Positions 52,400-61,397 of a stretch of DNA of 64,000 nucleotides are shown here, piece by piece; position 1 is the first letter of the stretch; each line of letters opens with the position of its first letter. The DNA is taken from NCBI RefSeq assembly GCF_042850945.1, contig NZ_AP031496.1, positions 1,798,001 through 1,862,000 on the forward strand, written 5' to 3'. This DNA comes from Halioxenophilus aromaticivorans (GTDB lineage: Bacteria; Pseudomonadota; Gammaproteobacteria; Pseudomonadales; Cellvibrionaceae). The notes under the pieces were generated by a model. It did no database searches and was not told the origin of the DNA. It was given only the letters and a program-made list of their open reading frames with translations. The translations under genes were made by a program, and so were the position numbers.

Positions 52400-52427
52400 G
52401 TTGAAATCCATTCTGCCAACCCCATTT
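52400..52427 (+). promoter_or_regulatory. Sigma-32 heat-shock promoter of groESL
   Basis: GTTGAAA (52400-52406), 13 bp, then CCCCATTT (52420-52427). This fits the RpoH consensus CTTGAAA-N13-15-CCCCATNT with one mismatch. It starts just after the fxsA stop and leaves a leader of about 135 bases before groES. No CIRCE element is present. Confidence 0.8.
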
Positions 52428-52475
52428 CCTGAAACACCCAACTAATGGTTAGCCGGTGTGCTGCACCTGCTACCT

Positions 52476-52500
52476 CTCAAGTGGGCTAAGCCCGCTTGAG
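52476..52500 (+). promoter_or_regulatory. Hairpin in the groES leader
   Basis: CTCAAG-T-GGGC, loop TAA, then GCCC-G-CTTGAG gives an 11-bp stem with one possible G-U pair. It lies between the sigma-32 promoter and groES. There is no T-run after it, so it may stabilise or regulate the leader rather than terminate fxsA. Confidence 0.45.
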
Positions 52501-52568
52501 CGTTGCTTAAAAAAACACTGTGAAATCCGCACCATCGGGTTGTTTTACTATATTAGGAGAAAATAAAG

Positions 52569-52859
52569 ATGAACATTCGTCCTTTGCACGATCGTGTTGT
52601 GGTTCGCCGTAAGGAAGAGGAAAAGACAACTGCATCCGGCATCGTGTTACCTGGTTCCGCTACTGATAAGCCTAACCAAGGTGAAGTTCTGGCAGTTGGC
52701 AACGGTCGAATTTTAGAAAACGGTGACGTTCGCCCAGTAGACGTAAAAGTGGGTGACGTTGTGGTATTCGGTAAGTATGCCGGTAGCGACACCATCGAAG
52801 TTGACGGCGAAGAGCTGTTGATTTTGAGCGAAACAGACATCAAAGCAGTGTTGGTTTAA
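52569..52859 (+). CDS. groES: Co-chaperonin GroES
   Basis: 96 residues with the family start MNIRPLHDRVVVRRKEEE and a mobile loop at about residues 17-32 (KTTASGIVLPGSATDKP). A strong AGGAG precedes the ATG. GroES caps the GroEL cavity during ATP-driven folding. groEL follows 56 bp downstream on the same transcript. Confidence 0.98.
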   Translation: MNIRPLHDRVVVRRKEEEKTTASGIVLPGSATDKPNQGEVLAVGNGRILENGDVRPVDVKVGDVVVFGKYAGSDTIEVDGEELLILSETDIKAVLV

Positions 52860-52915
52860 GCACTGCCGACGCCTCGTTAAACGCAAGTAACTGAATTTGA
52901 ATAAAGGAAAGAACA

Positions 52916-54559
52916 ATGGCCGCTAAAGACGTAAGATTTGGTGATGACGCCCGCAAAAGAATGCTCGCAGGTGTAAACATCCTGGCTGACGCAGTTAAAA
53001 CTACCTTAGGCCCTAAAGGCCGCAACGTTGTATTAGACAAGTCTTTCGGTGCTCCTACCGTGACTAAAGATGGTGTATCTGTAGCCAAAGAGATCGAGCT
53101 GGAAGACAAGTTCGAAAACATGGGCGCGCAGATGGTTAAAGAAGTGGCTTCTAAAGCCTCAGATGACGCCGGTGACGGTACTACTACCGCGACTGTTTTG
53201 GCGCAATCTATTGTTAACGAAGGTCTGAAGGCAGTTGCCGCAGGCATGAACCCAATGGATCTTAAGCGTGGCATCGATAAAGCTGTTGCCGCGGCTGTTG
53301 AGCACGTTCGTTCTGTTGCCCAGCCTTGTGCTGACAGCAAGTCCATCGCCCAGGTAGGTACTATTTCTGCCAACAGCGACGAGAACATCGGTAGCATCAT
53401 CGCTGAAGCCATGGAAAAAGTGGGTAAAGAAGGTGTAATCACCGTTGAGGAAGGTTCTGGCCTGGAAAACGAGTTGGACGTAGTAGAAGGTATGCAGTTC
53501 GACCGCGGTTACCTGTCTCCTTACTTCGTGACCAACCAAGACAACATGTCGGTAGAGTCTGAGAGCCCATTCCTGTTGTTGGTAGATAAAAAGATTTCCA
53601 ACATCCGCGAATTGCTTCCAGTGTTGGAAGCCGTAGCTAAAGCCGGTAAGCCTTTGGTTATCATTGCTGAAGACGTAGAGGGCGAAGCCCTGGCGACATT
53701 GGTTGTGAACAACATGCGTGGCATTGTTAAAGTTGCCGCATGTAAGGCCCCTGGTTTCGGTGACCGTCGTAAGGCTATGTTGCAAGACATCGCCACTTTG
53801 ACTGGTGGTACTGTGATCTCTGAAGAAGTTGGCCTGGATCTGGAAGGCGCTACCTTAGAGCACCTGGGTACCGCTAAACGCGTTACCATGACTAAAGAAA
53901 ACACCGTTCTCGTTGACGGCGCTGGCGACGTTGAAGAAATCAAAGCCCGCGTTGCTCAAATCCGTGTTCAAATCGAAGAGTCTACCTCTGACTACGACCG
54001 TGAAAAACTGCAAGAGCGTGTGGCTAAACTGGCCGGCGGCGTCGCGGTAATCAAGGTTGGTGCTGCTACCGAAGTTGAAATGAAAGAGAAGAAAGCTCGC
54101 GTCGAAGATGCTTTGCACGCTACTCGAGCTGCAGTAGAAGAAGGCGTCGTGCCTGGCGGTGGTACTGCTTTGATTCGTGCGGTTGCTGCTATTGAGCATC
54201 TAACTGGCGACAACGAAGACCAAACTGCTGGTATCACCATTGCCCGTCGTGCTATGGAAGCACCTTTGCGTCAAATCGTGACTAACGCGGGTGAAGAGGC
54301 TTCTGTTGTTGCTTCTGAAGTACGCGGTGGCGAAGGTAACTTCGGCTTTAACGCTGGTAACAGTACCTACGGCGACATGCTGGAAATGGGTATTCTAGAC
54401 CCAGCTAAAGTAACCCGTACTGCGCTACAAGCAGCCGGCTCTATCGCTGGTCTGATGATTACCACCGAAGCTATGGTTGCGGATGCACCTGCTAAAGACT
54501 CTGGCGCACCTGCAATGCCAGACATGGGTGGCATGGGTGGCATGGGCGGTATGATGTAA
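52916..54559 (+). CDS. groEL: Chaperonin GroEL
   Basis: 547 residues, full length. ATP-binding motifs include LGPKGRNVVLDKSFG and ASDDAGDGTTTATVLAQSIV; the C-terminus is the usual GGM-rich tail (MGGMGGMGGMM). It is a tetradecameric folding chamber and an essential chaperonin. AAAGGAA precedes the ATG. Codon use is strongly biased, as expected for a highly expressed gene. An intrinsic terminator follows at 54579-54605. Confidence 0.98.
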   Translation: MAAKDVRFGDDARKRMLAGVNILADAVKTTLGPKGRNVVLDKSFGAPTVTKDGVSVAKEIELEDKFENMGAQMVKEVASKASDDAGDGTTTATVLAQSIVNEGLKAVAAGMNPMDLKRGIDKAVAAAVEHVRSVAQPCADSKSIAQVGTISANSDENIGSIIAEAMEKVGKEGVITVEEGSGLENELDVVEGMQFDRGYLSPYFVTNQDNMSVESESPFLLLVDKKISNIRELLPVLEAVAKAGKPLVIIAEDVEGEALATLVVNNMRGIVKVAACKAPGFGDRRKAMLQDIATLTGGTVISEEVGLDLEGATLEHLGTAKRVTMTKENTVLVDGAGDVEEIKARVAQIRVQIEESTSDYDREKLQERVAKLAGGVAVIKVGAATEVEMKEKKARVEDALHATRAAVEEGVVPGGGTALIRAVAAIEHLTGDNEDQTAGITIARRAMEAPLRQIVTNAGEEASVVASEVRGGEGNFGFNAGNSTYGDMLEMGILDPAKVTRTALQAAGSIAGLMITTEAMVADAPAKDSGAPAMPDMGGMGGMGGMM

Positions 54560-54578
54560 AGTCTGCCCCGGCACGTAC

Positions 54579-54605
54579 AAAAAGGCTCGCTTGGCGGGCC
54601 TTTTT
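54579..54605 (+). terminator. Intrinsic terminator after groEL
   Basis: AAAAAGGCTCGC, loop TTG and GCGGGCCTTTTT form a 12-bp stem with one G-U pair, ending in a T-run. It lies 20 bp after the groEL stop. Confidence 0.9.
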
Positions 54606-54775
54606 GCGTTTTTGGGGTTGTAGTTTTTCTTGTGCTTGCTATGTACACTGCACACACCCACTGGGCCGTGGCGCATAGAGTTGAGCAAACTGGGTAAAAC
54701 ACGGTCAAAGCCTTACGCCACTGGGCTGTTGAGCTTTGGGCTAGCCGCAACGACAACGCAAGGATTCTAAGACTT

Positions 54776-55522
54776 ATGGTGCAATCTCGTAGAGAACCGA
54801 CCATCTCCTCCTCAGATTTTTCCGCACCCCTGGATGACGATACCCCCAACCGCAACAGTAACGGCCGACGCACGCAAAAAACGCCACCGCCACCGCCAAC
54901 GCCAGCCAAGGGTGGCCAGGGCATGGCCATCTTTGCGTTTTTGATTGCCTTGGTCGGAGTCGGCGCCGGTGGATTTGCCGTGTGGAAAATCCAAGCGCTG
55001 ACCCAAGAGTTGACCGGAGCCGACGACCGCATCGCCGCGCTGGAAAAGCGGCTCACACTTTCAGACGATGAATCCAGTCAGTCGGTGACTGTACTGCAAG
55101 CCAATTTAAAGCAAGCGGTGAAAGACATCGGTACCAACGAGTCTGAAATTCGCAAACTTTGGGATACCCGTAACGTCAATCGTAAAGCCATTGCCCAGAA
55201 TGACGACGGCCTAAAAGCTGCTCAGGCCGAGTTGGAAAAGTCGGTTGCCAGCGTGCAGAAAGCATTGTCCGATCAATACGCGGGCCTAGCCGGTAGCGTC
55301 AAAGAGTTGGAGGCGTCTTCAGGTTCATTGGAGCGACAGGTAGCCAATCTGCGCACGCAGTTAGCGGAACTGGATGGCGTGGCGCAAAAACTGGCCGCCG
55401 TGGATCAGCTTTCGGGCCGGGTTAGAAGCAACGAAGAGGCCATCGAAGCCATTGATGCTTATCGTCTTAATATTAACCGTCAGCTGGTTGAGCTGCAGCA
55501 AAAGCTCAGCCCAGGGCCTTAA
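54776..55522 (+). CDS. Membrane-anchored coiled-coil protein, unknown
   Basis: 248 residues. A Pro/Arg-rich N-terminal cytoplasmic part (about 1-47, with six prolines in a row interrupted by one Thr) leads to one membrane helix (about 50-70, 'AIFAFLIALVGVGAGGFAVW'). A long coiled coil follows (about 72-245, heptads such as DRIAALEKRLTLSDDESSQS). The topology resembles envelope proteins such as the YgfM- or YhbL-like anchored coils, but I recognise no family. AAGGA lies upstream of the ATG. Confidence 0.7.
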   Translation: MVQSRREPTISSSDFSAPLDDDTPNRNSNGRRTQKTPPPPPTPAKGGQGMAIFAFLIALVGVGAGGFAVWKIQALTQELTGADDRIAALEKRLTLSDDESSQSVTVLQANLKQAVKDIGTNESEIRKLWDTRNVNRKAIAQNDDGLKAAQAELEKSVASVQKALSDQYAGLAGSVKELEASSGSLERQVANLRTQLAELDGVAQKLAAVDQLSGRVRSNEEAIEAIDAYRLNINRQLVELQQKLSPGP

Positions 55523-55571
55523 ATAAGACTAATCGCAATGCAGCTACTCGGTGAGCCGAGAGCTGCAGGCT

Positions 55572-55832
55572 TTAGCGGTAATCTGGTTTCAGTTTTATGC
55601 TCGGCTGGCCCATGGGGTGGCCCGGCGTGGCCGTGGTTGTTGGCATTTGCTTGAGGCAGGCTGAATGCAGACGGCTGGTTTCATTCCAGTGCATCACAGC
55701 TTGTTCTTGATTAGGTTTTTGCGGGCCGCGGCAGCGACAGCTTTGACAGGCGATGGAATAATTCATCTTGTGCACCACCATATGTAGGTGCTGGCTACCA
55801 CAAAAGGGGCAAGGTTCGATCTGCAACGCCAT
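55572..55832 (-). CDS. Lar-like zinc-ribbon protein
   Basis: 86 residues from the ATG at 55832, with AGGAG 6 bases upstream; the open frame extends further but without a ribosome site. Two Cys pairs, PCPFCGS and 'ACQSCRCRGP', and the final 'AVMHWNETSR' match the pattern of Lar restriction-alleviation proteins (C-x2-C...C-x2-C...W-N). Lar of the Rac prophage modulates EcoK restriction. No prophage genes surround it. Many small zinc ribbons share this pattern, so the role is tentative. Confidence 0.6.
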   Translation of the reverse strand: MALQIEPCPFCGSQHLHMVVHKMNYSIACQSCRCRGPQKPNQEQAVMHWNETSRLHSACLKQMPTTTATPGHPMGQPSIKLKPDYR

Positions 55833-56185
55833 AAAAGACTCCTGGTCGGTAAAGTGGCGTGTTTGATTGCATGGCCATTCCCTGTTGAAACTGGCTGCGT
55901 CCAGAACGTGGTATCTTTGGCGCAGCAATCTACGGCAAGGGATTCTTGCCTCAGCTCGCTCTTCGATGAGCTTACCAACCATGACTAAAGTCTAGTATTT
56001 CTGCCGATATATGCAAGAGATATGAGCAATAAATCACTATATGTAGTGCTGGGTTTTTAAGGTTTATCCCACATATGGTGTGCTTGGGGATGGTTTAGGC
56101 AGGCCGCATGAAGTAGGAAATTCGCCGCCCTTTGGTGTAAAATCGCGGCTTCAAAAATTAAAGCCGATACAGTGAGAAGTGCGTT
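55833..56185. other. Divergent intergenic region upstream of fumarase
   Basis: 353 bp. CACTA-TATG-TAGTG (56035-56048) is a perfect 5-bp inverted repeat that could be an operator. TAAAAT at 56138-56143 could be the -10 element for fumarase, but no good -35 is in place. No gene is seen. Confidence 0.4.
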
Positions 56186-57703
56186 ATGACCACCGTGATT
56201 CGCAAGCAGGACCTGATTGACAGTATTGCTGATGCCCTCCAGTTCATCTCTTACTACCATCCCAAAGATTTTATTCAGGCGGTTCATCAAGCCTACCAGC
56301 GCGAAGCTAACCCCGCCGCTAAAGATGCCATGGCGCAAATACTGATTAATTCGCGCATGTGTGCCGAAGGCCATCGGCCAATCTGTCAGGACACCGGCAT
56401 CGTCAGCGTCATCATGAAAATTGGTATGAATGTACAGTGGGATACCGACAGTAGTATCGAAGATATGATCAACGAAGGCGTGCGATTGGCCTACAATCAC
56501 CCCGATAACAAGCTGCGCGCCTCCGTATTGGCCGACCCCGACGGGGCTCGTAAAAACACCGGCGATAACACCCCAGCCATGGTGACCTACAAACTGGTGC
56601 CCGGTGATAAAGTTGATGTGCATGTTGTTGCCAAGGGTGGCGGCAGTGAAGCGAAAACCAAATTTGCCATGTTGAACCCGTCGGATTCGGTGGTGGATTG
56701 GATTCTGAAAATGCTGCCCACCATGGGTGCAGGTTGGTGCCCGCCGGGTATCCTTGGTATTGGCATTGGTGGCACCGCCGATAAAGCTATGGCCATGGCT
56801 AAAGAGGCTCTGCTGGATCCAATTGATATCCAAGATCTGCAGGCTCGTGGCGCGTCTAGCCGGGCGGAAGAGCTGCGTTTAGAAATTATGGATAAAGTGA
56901 ACAAGCTGGGTATTGGTGCCCAGGGCTTGGGCGGTTTAACCACCGTGTTGGATGTTAAAGTAAAAGATTGCCCAACCCACGCCGCCAATAAGCCGGTGGC
57001 GGTTATTCCCAACTGTGCCGCAACCCGCCTGGTGAAATTCACCTTGGATGGCACTGGCCCATCTTTGCAAACGCCGCCCAGTCTGGACGATTGGCCAGAA
57101 ATTACCTGGGAAGTGGGCAATGCGCGCCGCGTGAACCTGGATGAAATCACCAAACAAGACGTGCTTGAGTGGCAACCCGGCGAAACCATTTTATTGTCCG
57201 GTAAATTGCTCACCGGCCGCGATGCCGCGCACAAGCGTATGGTAGACATGATCGCCAAAGGCGAGCCCTTACCGGTGGACTTCACCAATCGCTTTATTTA
57301 CTACGTCGGCCCGGTTGATCCGATCGAGGGTGAGGTAGTCGGTCCTGCTGGCCCAACCACGGCCACACGTATGGATAAATTTACCCGCACTATGTTAGAA
57401 GAAACCGGCTTGGCTGGTATGGTGGGTAAAGCCGAGCGTGGTCCGACTGCCATCGAAGCCATTAAAGACAACAAGGCGGTGTATTTAATGGCCGTGGGTG
57501 GTTCTGCTTACCTGGTTTCCAAAGCCATCAAAGCGTCCAAGGTTGTCGCCTTTGAGGACTTGGGGATGGAGGCCATTTACGAGTTTGAAATCGAAGACAT
57601 GCCGGTCACCGTAGCGGTGGATAGCAGCGGCGAGTCCGTGCATCAAACCGGCCCCAAAATTTGGCAAGCCAAAATCGAAGAAGGCGCTATTGAAGTTAAA
57701 TAG
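56186..57703 (+). CDS. fumA: Class I fumarate hydratase (iron-sulfur)
   Basis: 505 residues, the single-chain FumA/FumB type. It converts fumarate to L-malate in the TCA cycle. The N-terminal alpha domain carries Cys67 (RPICQDTG) and 'GWCPPGILGIGIGGTADKAM'. The C-terminal beta domain carries PNCAATRLVKF and 'YYVGPVDPIEGEVVGPAGPT'. These three cysteines are the expected [4Fe-4S] ligands, one iron of which binds substrate. Such enzymes are oxygen-sensitive. A strong intrinsic terminator follows the stop; no partner gene. Confidence 0.95.
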   Translation: MTTVIRKQDLIDSIADALQFISYYHPKDFIQAVHQAYQREANPAAKDAMAQILINSRMCAEGHRPICQDTGIVSVIMKIGMNVQWDTDSSIEDMINEGVRLAYNHPDNKLRASVLADPDGARKNTGDNTPAMVTYKLVPGDKVDVHVVAKGGGSEAKTKFAMLNPSDSVVDWILKMLPTMGAGWCPPGILGIGIGGTADKAMAMAKEALLDPIDIQDLQARGASSRAEELRLEIMDKVNKLGIGAQGLGGLTTVLDVKVKDCPTHAANKPVAVIPNCAATRLVKFTLDGTGPSLQTPPSLDDWPEITWEVGNARRVNLDEITKQDVLEWQPGETILLSGKLLTGRDAAHKRMVDMIAKGEPLPVDFTNRFIYYVGPVDPIEGEVVGPAGPTTATRMDKFTRTMLEETGLAGMVGKAERGPTAIEAIKDNKAVYLMAVGGSAYLVSKAIKASKVVAFEDLGMEAIYEFEIEDMPVTVAVDSSGESVHQTGPKIWQAKIEEGAIEVK

Positions 57704-57711
57704 CGCACATT

Positions 57712-57737
57712 AAGGCCGGTTTTTACCGGCCTTTTTT
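57712..57737 (+). terminator. Intrinsic terminator after fumarase
   Basis: AAGGCCGGT, loop TTTT and ACCGGCCTT form a perfect 9-bp stem followed by a T-run. Confidence 0.93.
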
Positions 57738-57740
57738 GTC

Positions 57741-57788
57741 GCGCCTTTTTCACCGCGCCTTTTTCACCGCGCCTTTTTCACCGCGCCT
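57741..57788 (+). repeat. 14-bp tandem repeat
   Basis: GCGCCTTTTTCACC is present three times (57741, 57755 and 57769), followed by a partial GCGCCT. It begins right after the fumarase terminator, whose T-run it resembles, so it may have grown by slippage. Confidence 0.95.
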
Positions 57789-57928
57789 GAGTTTCGTTTT
57801 GGTAACAATATCCCGTACACTCGAAGGACAAGGGCGATGAGGTCTTTTGCACAAATCCCAGCAGCATGATCCAATGTGCCCGAAGTAAACGCAGGCCCTA
57901 GGTCTCTGACGATAAAAAAGGAATACTA

Positions 57929-58336
57929 ATGACCGATATCTCTCGCCGTAAATTGATGGCAACCGGAAGTGGCCTGGCGATTGCGTCCGCGCTACCAAAG
58001 TCAGCCTCTGCGGCCACCGATGTGGTTCCACCTGTGCACCACATGGTGTACTTCTGGTTAGCCAACCCAGAGTCCACCGAAGACCGCGATAAACTTATTG
58101 CCGGTTTGAAAAGCCTAGCCGAAATACCCGAGGTACAGCGGCTGCATGTGGGCGTCCCGGCATCCACACTGAAACGAGATGTTATCGACAACAGCTTTCA
58201 TGTCTCAGAATTAATGATGTTTAACAGCGTTGAAGATCAAGATGTCTATCAAAGCCACGAACTGCACACCAAGTTTGTAGAAGAATGCGAAGGTCTTTGG
58301 GAAAAAGTAGTGGTACACGATTCCATCATGGCGTAA
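57929..58336 (+). CDS. Tat-exported Dabb (stress-responsive A/B barrel) protein
   Basis: 135 residues. The N-terminus is a twin-arginine signal (SRRKLMATGSGLAIASALPK, cleaved near ASA-A). The mature ~105 residues form a Dabb ferredoxin-like barrel, with 'VVPPVHHMVYFWLANPESTE' at the start and 'LMMFNSVEDQDVYQSHELHT' near the end. Dabb proteins dimerise into a barrel and include monooxygenase-like and cyclase enzymes. A Tat signal suggests folding, perhaps with a cofactor, before export. Specific role unknown. Confidence 0.82.
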   Translation: MTDISRRKLMATGSGLAIASALPKSASAATDVVPPVHHMVYFWLANPESTEDRDKLIAGLKSLAEIPEVQRLHVGVPASTLKRDVIDNSFHVSELMMFNSVEDQDVYQSHELHTKFVEECEGLWEKVVVHDSIMA

Positions 58337-58360
58337 GCCTAAGCTGATTCAGGAGCCTTT

Positions 58361-58702
58361 ATGCAGTTGGCAGAGCAAACCTGCGCCGCCTGTGATAGCA
58401 GTGCTAAGCCTCTAAGCGATGTGGCCATCGAGCAATTGTTGGCAGAGCTTCAGGGGTGGCAGTTAGAGCACAGCAGCGGCATCAAAAAATTGGCAAAGGT
58501 GTTCACGGTAAAAGATTTCTCCGCAGCGGTGGCCTACGCTCAGGCGATAGCTGAGCTTGCCAACCAGCACGATCATCATCCGGCTTTGGTGGTGGAGTGG
58601 GGCAGAATCACCGTGCAGTGGTGGACCCACAGTATCAATGGTTTGCATAAAAACGATTTTGTTATGGCAGCAAAAACCGATGCCTTAGTTCAGTCGTTGT
58701 AA
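58361..58702 (+). CDS. phhB: Pterin-4a-carbinolamine dehydratase
   Basis: 113 residues, with the family core KDFSAAVAYAQAIAELANQH, then DHHPALVVEWGRITVQWWTH; the His pair (NQHDHHP) is catalytic. It dehydrates 4a-hydroxy-tetrahydropterin to recycle the cofactor of phenylalanine hydroxylase. No phhA is next to it, so a moonlighting or general role is possible. Starts 24 bp after the Dabb gene. AGGAG precedes the ATG. Confidence 0.92.
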   Translation: MQLAEQTCAACDSSAKPLSDVAIEQLLAELQGWQLEHSSGIKKLAKVFTVKDFSAAVAYAQAIAELANQHDHHPALVVEWGRITVQWWTHSINGLHKNDFVMAAKTDALVQSL

Positions 58703-58748
58703 AACACTTACCCAATCATTCTTCTCACTTAAAAAAGAGTTACTCGGT

Positions 58749-60164
58749 TTGACCAGTCTTTTTTGGCACGATTATGAAACCTGGGGGGCTAGTCCGGCCC
58801 TGGACCGTCCGGTCCAGTTCGCGGGTGTGCGCACCAACCTTGATCTGGAAATCATCGATGATCCAGTGAATATTATGTGCCGGCCAAGCGATGATTTTAT
58901 ACCTCACCCAGAAGCTTGCCTAATTACCGGTCTAACACCACAGCAGGCGCTGTCCGAAGGCTTGCCGGAACGCGACTTTATCGCCAAAGTTTACGAGCAA
59001 TTGGCAGAGCCTGGTACCTGCGGAGTGGGCTACAACAGTATTCGCTTTGATGATGAGGTCACTCGCTACAGTTTGTGGCGTAATTTTTACGACCCCTACG
59101 AGCGCGAATACAAAAATGGCAATAGCCGCTGGGATATCATCGACATGGTGCGCCTAACCTATGCTTTACGGCCGGAGGGCATCGAGTGGCCAATGGTGGA
59201 TGGTGTACCCAGTTTTAAATTGGAAAATATCGCCGCTGCCAATCATTTTGAGCACGAAAACGCCCACGATGCGCTGTCAGATGTGTATGCCACCATTGCC
59301 TTAGCAAAACGTATAAAAACCCTTCAGCCCAAACTGTTCGATTACTTATTTACCCTGCGCGATAAACGCGAGGCCGCCTCGCACATCGATATTGGTAATT
59401 CCACGCCCCTGGTTCACGTGTCGGCAATGTTCCCAGCCAGCCGGGGATGCACCGCGCTGGTAGTTCCCTTGGCCAATCATCCTACCAACAAGAACTCGAT
59501 TATTTGTTTTGATTTGTCGGCCGACCCTACGCCGTTATTTCAGCTATCTGCTGAGCAAATTCAGGAAAAACTCTACACCAAGACAGAAGATTTACCCGAA
59601 GATGAAGAGCGCTTGGCGTTGAAAGAGGTACATTTAAATAAAAGTCCAGTGTTGGCCACAGCCAAATTGCTAACCCCCGAGCACGCTTCGCGCTTGCAGA
59701 TCGATTTGGATTTGTGCCGCCAACACTGGAAGCAAATTCACCGGCATAATTTGGGCCCCAAGTTGCAACAGGTTTACGCCAGCCGAGAATTCGCCAAACC
59801 GCGCGAGGAAGAAGCCGCTCTGTACGACGGTTTTGTATCCGCCAAAGATAAACAAAAAATGGCCCAGGTGCGCACTTCTAATGGCGAAGATTTGGCTGCC
59901 GCTGCCTTGAGCTTTGACGACCCACGCCTCAATCCGTTGTTGTTTCGTTACCGCGCGCGGAATTTTCCCGAAACCCTCACCGAAGCCGAACACCACCAGT
60001 GGCAAGAATACCGCTATCAGCGATTAACCGAGCCTCGACCTGGGCTTGTGACCCTGGAAGAGCTGCATGAAAAAATCTTCAGTTTACAAGAGTCAGAGCA
60101 GCTGACACCGGCGCAAATGCAGGTGTTGGACTCGCTGTCTGAATACGCTGATGCCGTGGTTTAA
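58749..60164 (+). CDS. sbcB: Exodeoxyribonuclease I
   Basis: 471 residues with a TTG start, the first usable codon before the conserved FWHDYETWG motif; AAGAG lies upstream. DEDD exonuclease residues include Asp8 and Glu10 (HDYETWG), an Asp in 'GVGYNSIRFDDEVTRYSLWR' and 'ENAHDALSDVYATIALAKRI' (DEDDh motif). The C-terminal domain is SH3- and helix-rich, as in E. coli ExoI. It degrades single-stranded DNA 3'-to-5', acting in recombination and mismatch repair. Confidence 0.93.
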   Translation: MTSLFWHDYETWGASPALDRPVQFAGVRTNLDLEIIDDPVNIMCRPSDDFIPHPEACLITGLTPQQALSEGLPERDFIAKVYEQLAEPGTCGVGYNSIRFDDEVTRYSLWRNFYDPYEREYKNGNSRWDIIDMVRLTYALRPEGIEWPMVDGVPSFKLENIAAANHFEHENAHDALSDVYATIALAKRIKTLQPKLFDYLFTLRDKREAASHIDIGNSTPLVHVSAMFPASRGCTALVVPLANHPTNKNSIICFDLSADPTPLFQLSAEQIQEKLYTKTEDLPEDEERLALKEVHLNKSPVLATAKLLTPEHASRLQIDLDLCRQHWKQIHRHNLGPKLQQVYASREFAKPREEEAALYDGFVSAKDKQKMAQVRTSNGEDLAAAALSFDDPRLNPLLFRYRARNFPETLTEAEHHQWQEYRYQRLTEPRPGLVTLEELHEKIFSLQESEQLTPAQMQVLDSLSEYADAVV

Positions 60165-60186
60165 TGTTTTTTTACTGAAAGACTCC

Positions 60187-60537
60187 ATGGGGCCAACCAA
60201 GCGTGCCGTGCTCTATGCGACCGTGGTTACCTTGGCCGTGGCGGTACTCTTTAAGATTTGCTTTTGGCTGGATGATTCACTGTTACCGGTGTACCAGTGG
60301 TTGGCCTGGCCCGGTATTACCTGGGCGGGTTTCTTCAGTGCGGAATTGGACTATTGGCCCAAGTTTATTATTGTGCTGGTGGGCCAATTTCTATTTTGTT
60401 TTGTTGTTTTAATTACCGTCAATTGGGCTTGGCGATTTATTAAACAGGCGCTGTGCGCTCGCCGTGGCCCTTATCCCAGCCCCATTAAGCAGCGTATGTG
60501 TGCAAACGCTGCACGCCCCAAGGCGTCTAAGTCGTAA
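60187..60537 (+). CDS. Small membrane protein, unknown
   Basis: 116 residues from the ATG at 60187 (an ATG at 60151 lies inside sbcB). Two or three hydrophobic segments: about 8-25, 37-52 and 58-82 ('FIIVLVGQFLFCFVVLITVN'). The C-terminus is basic and overlaps the convergent deacetylase gene by 67 bp. I do not recognise the family. Confidence 0.55.
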   Translation: MGPTKRAVLYATVVTLAVAVLFKICFWLDDSLLPVYQWLAWPGITWAGFFSAELDYWPKFIIVLVGQFLFCFVVLITVNWAWRFIKQALCARRGPYPSPIKQRMCANAARPKASKS

Positions 60538-61397
60538 CCTCCCTCCAGCACAGAAACCAATTTGCCCCCACAGTGGCGATCTGCCACTTGCATCAGTTCA
60601 TCGGTGATCCAGGCGTAATCGGCGTCTTGCAGTCGCAGTTGGGCCAAGGGATCTTGTTTATGAGCATCGAATCCAGCCGACACCATCAGCAGTTGCGGTT
60701 GGAAGGCGTCCAGCGCTGGCAACAAATGTTTGCCGATGGCTTGGCGAAACTCAGCGCTGCCACTGCCGGCTGATAACGGCATGTGCACCATATTGTCGTG
60801 GGATTTGCCTGGGTCGCTGAACGGGTAGTAGGGGTGTTGGTAGCTGGATGCGTAGAGCACTTTTGGCTCTTGCCGGAAAATATGTTCGGTGCCGTTACCG
60901 TGGTGAACATCGAAATCAACGATGGCTACGCGGTCCAAGCCGTGGTGGTTGATGGCGTGGCGAGCACCCACGGCCACGTTATTGAATATACAAAAGCCCA
61001 TGGCCCGGTCGTACTCGGCATGATGGCCCGGTGGCCGTACCGCGCAAAACGCATTGTTGAATTGCTCAGCCATGACAAAATCCACCGCCTGAATAACCGA
61101 GCCTGCCGCGTGCAGTGCGGCTGCCAAGGTATGCGGCATCATAAAGGTGTCGGAATCCAGCTCCACGCGGTCTTGTTGCGGGGCGCGGGCGAAGATGGCA
61201 TCGACGTAGTCCGGATCGTGGGTGGCCACCAGTTGTTCGCGGGTGGCCGGTTCGGCGTCTATCCAGCGTAGAAAGTCGGCCATTTGACCGGCGATCAAGC
61301 GGTTTTGAATAGCCCCAATTCGCTCCGGGGCCTCGGGGTGCTCTTCCCCGGCGATGTGTTTTTCACAACTGTTGTGCGAGATATACACCGTAGGCAT
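60471..61397 (-). CDS. Histone-deacetylase-family protein
   Basis: 308 residues, the class II HDAC/acetoin-utilisation (AcuC/HDAH) fold. The catalytic His pair is His125-His126 (RPPGHHAEYD). Zinc ligands are Asp163 and His165 (DFDVHHGNGT) and the Asp in SAGFDAHKQDP; the transition-state Tyr is in EGGYDL. All active-site residues are present, so it is probably an active amidohydrolase on acetyl-lysine, acetylpolyamine or similar substrates. It is divergent from a lysine acetyltransferase gene. Confidence 0.9.
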   Translation of the reverse strand: MPTVYISHNSCEKHIAGEEHPEAPERIGAIQNRLIAGQMADFLRWIDAEPATREQLVATHDPDYVDAIFARAPQQDRVELDSDTFMMPHTLAAALHAAGSVIQAVDFVMAEQFNNAFCAVRPPGHHAEYDRAMGFCIFNNVAVGARHAINHHGLDRVAIVDFDVHHGNGTEHIFRQEPKVLYASSYQHPYYPFSDPGKSHDNMVHMPLSAGSGSAEFRQAIGKHLLPALDAFQPQLLMVSAGFDAHKQDPLAQLRLQDADYAWITDELMQVADRHCGGKLVSVLEGGYDLDALGRAAFAHIRCLMGLG

